Source: Bacillota bacterium (GTDB taxonomy: Bacteria; Bacillota; Clostridia; Christensenellales; Aristaeellaceae). From it: a stretch of 64,000 bases of DNA. The stretch spans positions 16,787 to 80,786 of the forward strand of contig JAFADG010000014.1 of assembly GCA_023425025.1 (NCBI GenBank), given 5' to 3'. The position numbers and the translations under genes were made by a program. How positions within the stretch are numbered: position 1 is the first letter of the stretch; every line of letters starts with the position of its first letter. The notes below the pieces were generated by a model. That model saw only the letters and a program-made list of their open reading frames with translations. It made no database searches and had not been told where the DNA came from. This document shows positions 60,378 to 64,000 of the stretch, one piece after another.

Positions 60378-61058
60378 TCATTCCTCCTCCGGCCAAACGC
60401 ATACTATTTCGCTCGGCCTGTGACCAGTCCTAACTAAATTACTCCAAGCCGTACTGAGTACGCCTGGCGCATTGTAAAGCATGATGAGGTTTATTTTACA
60501 TGTCTTCATCATGGCGTAGACCTGGCCCGCAATCTCACTATTGCCTGTGACGATTCCGATAATGAAGTCCCTGGGGATGCTTCCCTTTATAAGAATCTCG
60601 GCCTGCCCATCGGTAGGGCAACACGGAAGCATTTGCTGAGACCTCGGATGCCTAAACGTCGGGACTGCCGGAGCAAAGATGGCTCCGACATTCTCCATAT
60701 CACTCCTGATATAGGCACCGCTCGATCTGCTCGCGTTGCAGGGACAAAACTTCGCGGGCCTCCTGTTTAGTATATCCAAATCGATATATAAAACAACCCA
60801 CTCCCTAAAAACCCGGTTCACATCCTTCTGCTTCGCTTTGTCTAGGAACCATGAGTTCGGGTACTCGATGGAACAGCACACATAATCCAGTTCGCCGTCA
60901 TACCGCCCCATGTCTGTCACGTTCTTTGTGTCCTGACGGATGGAACTGCTCGCCAAGACACCGTCCTCCGAGGCGAGTATATGTGCCAGGCTCTGGAGCT
61001 TTGTAAAGTGGCAGAGTCGGGTCACCCCGTGGGCTTTCAAGACATCGTACGCGCTCAT
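60378..61058 (-). CDS. DarT-like (DUF4433) ADP-ribosyltransferase toxin
   Basis: 226 residues. Features of the DarT family: early NAD-site His17 in LCHFTKLQSLAHIL, the ELDYVCCSIEYPN block, GAYIRSDMENVGAIF and the catalytic Glu154 in TDGQAEILIKGSIPRDFI. DarT enzymes ADP-ribosylate DNA bases using NAD+ and are toxic or antiphage. Here the partner is an ADP-ribosylglycohydrolase rather than a DarG macrodomain. Overlaps the helicase by ATGA and the hydrolase closely, so the three proteins are made together. Substrate (DNA, RNA or protein) is not proven. Confidence 0.8.
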   Translation of the reverse strand: MSAYDVLKAHGVTRLCHFTKLQSLAHILASEDGVLASSSIRQDTKNVTDMGRYDGELDYVCCSIEYPNSWFLDKAKQKDVNRVFREWVVLYIDLDILNRRPAKFCPCNASRSSGAYIRSDMENVGAIFAPAVPTFRHPRSQQMLPCCPTDGQAEILIKGSIPRDFIIGIVTGNSEIAGQVYAMMKTCKINLIMLYNAPGVLSTAWSNLVRTGHRPSEIVCVWPEEE

Positions 61059-62467
61059 AGTCCCTCCTCCACGCTGGAATCGTAATTGTTGGATTCCGTA
61101 GGGAAGAGCAGGGACAGGGTGCCGCTGTACGTCATATACAGCGCGTACTTAGAGCGTGTCGTCGCTACGTAGAGTAGCTTTAGCTCGTCTGAATAGGCTT
61201 CGTCTTGCGATATGGCTTTCGTTACCGTATCGGGGTCGGGGAACTTATCGTCGGACAGGAATGGCACGAACACATTCTCGAACTCCAGTCCCTTGGCGGC
61301 GTGGAAGGTTGTAAGGTAAACCGTCTTGACATGGGCGTAGCCGGGGGTGTCCTTGTCGATTTCCGTCGCGTTACATCCTCTGTTTCTCAGCACCCTCATG
61401 AAGGAGTCAATGTCAGCCCTATTCCTGCAAACGATGACCGTGGATGAGACCTTGCCGGTGGCGATGGCCCTCTGGACGATCCAGTTCATCTCGCGGGCTT
61501 TGTTTTCGAACTTAATCAGTATAGGCTTCGGCCCCTCGGCTATCTGATTGGTGGCGGCGACCATATCCTCGTTCTGCTGCCAGTATTTACTCCTAGTAAT
61601 ATCGTTGGCAAAAGCCGTGATGGTCGCGGGATTGCGGTAATTCATATCGAAACGCCAGATTCTGCTTGCATCTATACCTGAATCGCGCCACGATAGGCGG
61701 CTTCCATAGATTTGCTGAGCTACGTCACCGAAGAACGTAAATGAGCCGCCAGGCTTGACCTCAGCGACCAGTGACCTAATCATCATTGGCGAGAAGTCCT
61801 GTCCCTCGTCCACGATGATGTGGGTATAAAGCCGATCGGTATCGTCGCTTAGCAATTCATTGTAGGCGTAGAGGGCTAGGTCGTCCCAGTCATACATCCG
61901 GCCCGCGGCCTCTCGGAGCTCTATGTATCTGGCATACACCTCTAAAACCCACTTGCGATTATCTCGGGACAAGTACACCCCGGCTCGTCCAACGCGCTCG
62001 GCTTCGCGGTAGGTGTTAAGGTCGGAAAAACCGAACCGCTCCACAAAGGTAATCTCGTCTATGAAGAACTCAACGGGGCGCCTGAAGGTGGACTCCCCCG
62101 GGTTTTGACCTTTTAGTTCATTTACCGCCTGTTCTATGTAATATGCTTTCTTGTCCGGGCCTAAGATGCCATTCCAAGACGGCATCTTGCCCCTGCTGTT
62201 CAAGTACCCGCGAGCCCAGGTGTGATAGTTCTCCACCGTGAGTTTATTAGAAGGAGGATTGTCTATGCCCCTCATATACTTAACCAGCGCGCCATTAAAT
62301 GTTACAAGTAACACCTTGGCGTTGCCTGGCAGATTTGAAAGAAGCTCTGCGCGAAGTAACGCTATAGTCGTCTTCCCGCTCCCGGCCGTTCCAAGCACGA
62401 TAAAATGGCCTTGAGTGGGAAGCGCCATTACCTCTAGCTGCTTTCCTTGCGGTGTTATCCCTATCAC
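61055..62467 (-). CDS. UvrD-like superfamily 1 helicase
   Basis: 470 residues from a GTG after GGGGGG. All SF1 motifs are present: Walker A GTAGSGKTT (26-34), Walker B VDEGQD (220-224 region), GDVAQQIYG, YRNPATITAFANDI, and motifs V/VI in TTFHAAKGLEFENVF and LLYVATTRSKYALYM. It is compact, lacking the large 1B/2B insertions of UvrD, as in many defence-linked helicases. The frame extends 61 codons upstream without support. First gene of the operon; a TATACT sits at 62495-62500. Confidence 0.9.
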   Translation of the reverse strand: MIGITPQGKQLEVMALPTQGHFIVLGTAGSGKTTIALLRAELLSNLPGNAKVLLVTFNGALVKYMRGIDNPPSNKLTVENYHTWARGYLNSRGKMPSWNGILGPDKKAYYIEQAVNELKGQNPGESTFRRPVEFFIDEITFVERFGFSDLNTYREAERVGRAGVYLSRDNRKWVLEVYARYIELREAAGRMYDWDDLALYAYNELLSDDTDRLYTHIIVDEGQDFSPMMIRSLVAEVKPGGSFTFFGDVAQQIYGSRLSWRDSGIDASRIWRFDMNYRNPATITAFANDITRSKYWQQNEDMVAATNQIAEGPKPILIKFENKAREMNWIVQRAIATGKVSSTVIVCRNRADIDSFMRVLRNRGCNATEIDKDTPGYAHVKTVYLTTFHAAKGLEFENVFVPFLSDDKFPDPDTVTKAISQDEAYSDELKLLYVATTRSKYALYMTYSGTLSLLFPTESNNYDSSVEEGL

Positions 62468-62836
62468 TCTTACTCCCCCCATTTCATAAAATTTAGTATA
62501 ACATAGAAAAGCAGGATCTGAAAGAGCAGGAAGGTTTGATGACAGGGTAATCTCATAAATGCACACCTCTACACACCCTTGTCTAAATTTCCCCATTTTA
62601 TGTATTGATGCACACCTCCTGATGAAAAAAATGTTTAGCTTATGATGCATATACTAGAAAGCATATTTATTATACGGTTCATTGTGTCCAGGATCGTTTA
62701 GTGGTATTATTTGTATGTCGGAATTTGGATGAATGTGGACTAATTTCAAGATACAAGACATAATTTGCGATTTCAATGAACTTAAGCAATGCGTTTATGA
62801 TTAGCATAATGGATGAATTCGAGAGGTGCGATTAAT
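62468..62836. other. Divergent intergenic region with an 11-base direct repeat
   Basis: AT-richer than the rest. It must carry the promoters of the helicase operon (TATACT at 62495-62500 on the minus strand) and of the plus-strand fragment. ATGCACACCTC occurs twice in direct orientation, at 62559-62569 and 62608-62618, 49 bases apart, a possible regulator site. Confidence 0.5.
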
Positions 62837-63219
62837 ATGTCAATATCTCAAGAATATAAGCATATTTTTGAAAATGAAATCATTATCCAAAACAAAAGCA
62901 TAATTTGCGAATATTCTCCTGTCAAAGGCCTATATGAGTATAAACCATATAGCCACAATTGTAGCGTTTGCTGCGGCAAGATTTGTTATGGTTTATGCTA
63001 TACTTCACTAGGAGAACTGATGCGTAAAAACCTTGTTTTCTATTGTTATGGAGAAGAAGAAATTGTTAAAAATTATAGAAACAAATTCTTTTACGATCTT
63101 GAAAAAAGTGCAAAATATGCATATAGAAACCGAGTCCCCAAAAGGCAGCCTACTTCCCGCGCGATGGCAAGGACGCATTTAGTATTCCTGTATCAAGTGG
63201 CTATCGCCCAAACTGCTAA
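62837..63219 (+). pseudogene. Chimeric remnant: truncated low-GC gene joined to the tail of another
   Basis: Starts well (GAGAGGTG, then ATG) as MSISQEYKHIFENEII, a low-GC Cys-containing protein (SVCCGKICYGLCYTSLGELM) that reads naturally for about 98 residues to KYAYRNRVPKRQP. At about 63130 base composition rises sharply. In another frame (63136-63219) a clean reading AAYFPRDGKDAFSIPVSSGY ends at a TAA overlapping an ATG. This suggests an N-terminal fragment fused to a C-terminal fragment of a different gene by deletion or insertion. Confidence 0.5.
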
Positions 63220-63260
63220 TGTGCATGCAGAAACAAGTAGAGCAGAAGGAGGTCTGCGTA

Positions 63261-63488
63261 GTGATTCACACAATCACGCCAAGGCGGTTCCTCACCGCCA
63301 AAGAGGCCGCACAGTTTCTTGGCGGTAGGTCGAACAGGGAAACTGTGATTGATCTTATTAACGCTGGCAAGCTCAAAGGCAAAAAGGTTTCTAATAGCTG
63401 GCGCATATTGCCGGAATGGCTGGATGAATTCATGTCGAAACCCGACGAGATCATCACCCGATCGGATAAAGCGAGGAGTTCCAAATAA
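63261..63488 (+). CDS. Excisionase-like helix-turn-helix protein
   Basis: 75 residues from a GTG 8 bases after GGAGG. Single MerR/excisionase-type domain: FLTAKEAAQFLGGRSNRETV, LINAGKLKGKKVSNSWRILPEWLDEF. Such proteins direct excision of integrative elements or control their genes. An upstream ATG at 63219 gives a longer version with poorer RBS. No integrase is visible in the window. Confidence 0.78.
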   Translation: MIHTITPRRFLTAKEAAQFLGGRSNRETVIDLINAGKLKGKKVSNSWRILPEWLDEFMSKPDEIITRSDKARSSK

Positions 63489-63564
63489 AACTATGGTGTA
63501 CATCGAAACCAGAATATAAACTAGGCCAAATTGTATCGCGCCTTTTTTCGCTGCTCCAGGAATA

Positions 63565-63609
63565 AAAAATCCTCCGTTTTTTTGTAGTTTTCTACAGCGA
63601 GGGATTTTA
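63565..63609. terminator. Bidirectional hairpin terminator
   Basis: AAAATCCTCCG and CGAGGGATTTT arms with an inner TGTAG/CTACA pairing; T runs on both strands. Confidence 0.65.
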
Positions 63610-63649
63610 AAACAGTATGTTTTTGGTTAAAAAGAGTTTATGCCAGCTA

Positions 63650-63871
63650 TCACTCCCACAAATGAGGATTACCGTCTTCATCCAGAAAATAAAATCGAGC
63701 CGTGCCCGTAAAAGAGAAATTGTTGAACGCCTCTGATCGACTGAATTTGTTAATCGCATCGCGTAGCGATTCCGCTTTCACAGTAAAAACATCTGAACTG
63801 TTATGCCGCTCAAGCGCATTATCCCGTGGCTTTGATCTTACCATAGCTTCCATGCTATCATAGACGGACAC
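63650..63871 (-). CDS. Hypothetical small protein
   Basis: About 73 residues: VFTVKAESLRDAINKFSRSE, then FSFTGTARFYFLDEDGNPHL, looking like a small alpha/beta protein. Start is unclear: a GTG at the listed end has no RBS, and an ATG seven codons in is possible. No family recognised. It may also be the frameshifted end of the gene entering from the right edge. Confidence 0.45.
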   Translation of the reverse strand: MSVYDSMEAMVRSKPRDNALERHNSSDVFTVKAESLRDAINKFSRSEAFNNFSFTGTARFYFLDEDGNPHLWE

Positions 63872-64000
63872 AAATCGGTAGGCGAAACCGGCTCCACGAC
63901 TCTCGCTTTATCTGACCGCTGCTGAGCGTCTTCTCCGTTATCTCTATGATCATTTTTGTCCTGATCATCGTCGCTTTTTCTTCTTCCAATCACTACATCA
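63838..64000 (-). CDS. Partial CDS entering from the right edge
   Basis: An open minus-strand frame ends with TAA at 63838-63840 and reads VVIGRRKSDDDQDKNDHRDN, then GEDAQQRSDKARVVEPVSP: a charged, disordered C-terminal tail. The start is outside the window. It overlaps the small gene above by about 34 bases in another frame. Confidence 0.35.
   Translation of the reverse strand, partial: DVVIGRRKSDDDQDKNDHRDNGEDAQQRSDKARVVEPVSPTDLCPSMIAWKLW

Noticed and set aside
1..64000. CRISPR arrays, rRNA genes, complete insertion sequences, integrase genes
   Set aside because: Looked for spaced direct repeats, rRNA-like conserved blocks and transposase or integrase motifs; none seen in either strand.

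Overview
The window looks like a chromosomal segment of a moderately GC-rich, spore-forming Clostridia-type Firmicute. Evidence: strong Shine-Dalgarno sites with ATG, GTG and TTG starts, TTGACA/TATAAT promoters with 17-base spacers, a T-box before thrS, an alpha/beta-type small acid-soluble spore protein, a CotF-like coat protein, many signal peptides, and regulators of the BirA, PadR, YtrA-GntR, MerR and ArsR types. I cannot name the genus.

Layout. 0-7 kb (minus): thrS behind a compact T-box, and a moxR / DUF58 / transglutaminase operon. 7-12 kb (plus): birA, a P1-family peptidase, acpS, the NAD(P)HX repair gene nnr and a mazF-type toxin without a visible antitoxin. 12-20 kb (plus): a YitT membrane protein, a complete BMP-family nucleoside ABC importer and pyrG. 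20-32 kb: a divergent small gene/XRE regulator pair with twin palindromic operators, a GH13 amylase with a LacI/CcpA-like operator, serC-serA, an LCP cell-wall enzyme, glycerol-1-phosphate dehydrogenase, a free-methionine sulfoxide reductase, and PadR and MerR regulators whose promoters carry palindromes. 32-44 kb: the beta and gamma subunits of a sodium pump without an alpha subunit, a CorC/CNNM protein behind an attenuator-like leader, secreted and repeat proteins, and an arsenic cluster (arsC, ACR3, CoA-disulfide reductase/rhodanese, arsR) ending in a frameshifted YraQ/ArsP permease pseudogene.

44-58 kb: a four-gene cluster of scaffold-like proteins (TPR, HEAT-like, HD phosphohydrolase, zinc ribbon/TPR/chitobiase-C), hslO, a methyltransferase, spore genes, an ECF sigma factor with a membrane partner, a YtrA-type regulator with its ABC transporter, and tRNA-Thr and tRNA-Pro.

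Past the tRNA genes (58-64 kb) the character changes to an accessory island. It holds a tightly overlapping three-gene operon: a UvrD-like SF1 helicase, a DarT-like (DUF4433) ADP-ribosyltransferase, and an ADP-ribosylglycohydrolase with an extra C-terminal module. This looks like a toxin/antitoxin-type defence cassette in which a DraG/ARH hydrolase takes the place of the usual DarG macrodomain. Beyond it lie a low-GC truncated gene, an excisionase-like HTH gene and fragments running off the window, consistent with a mobile element. This operon is the best candidate for an under-described system here.
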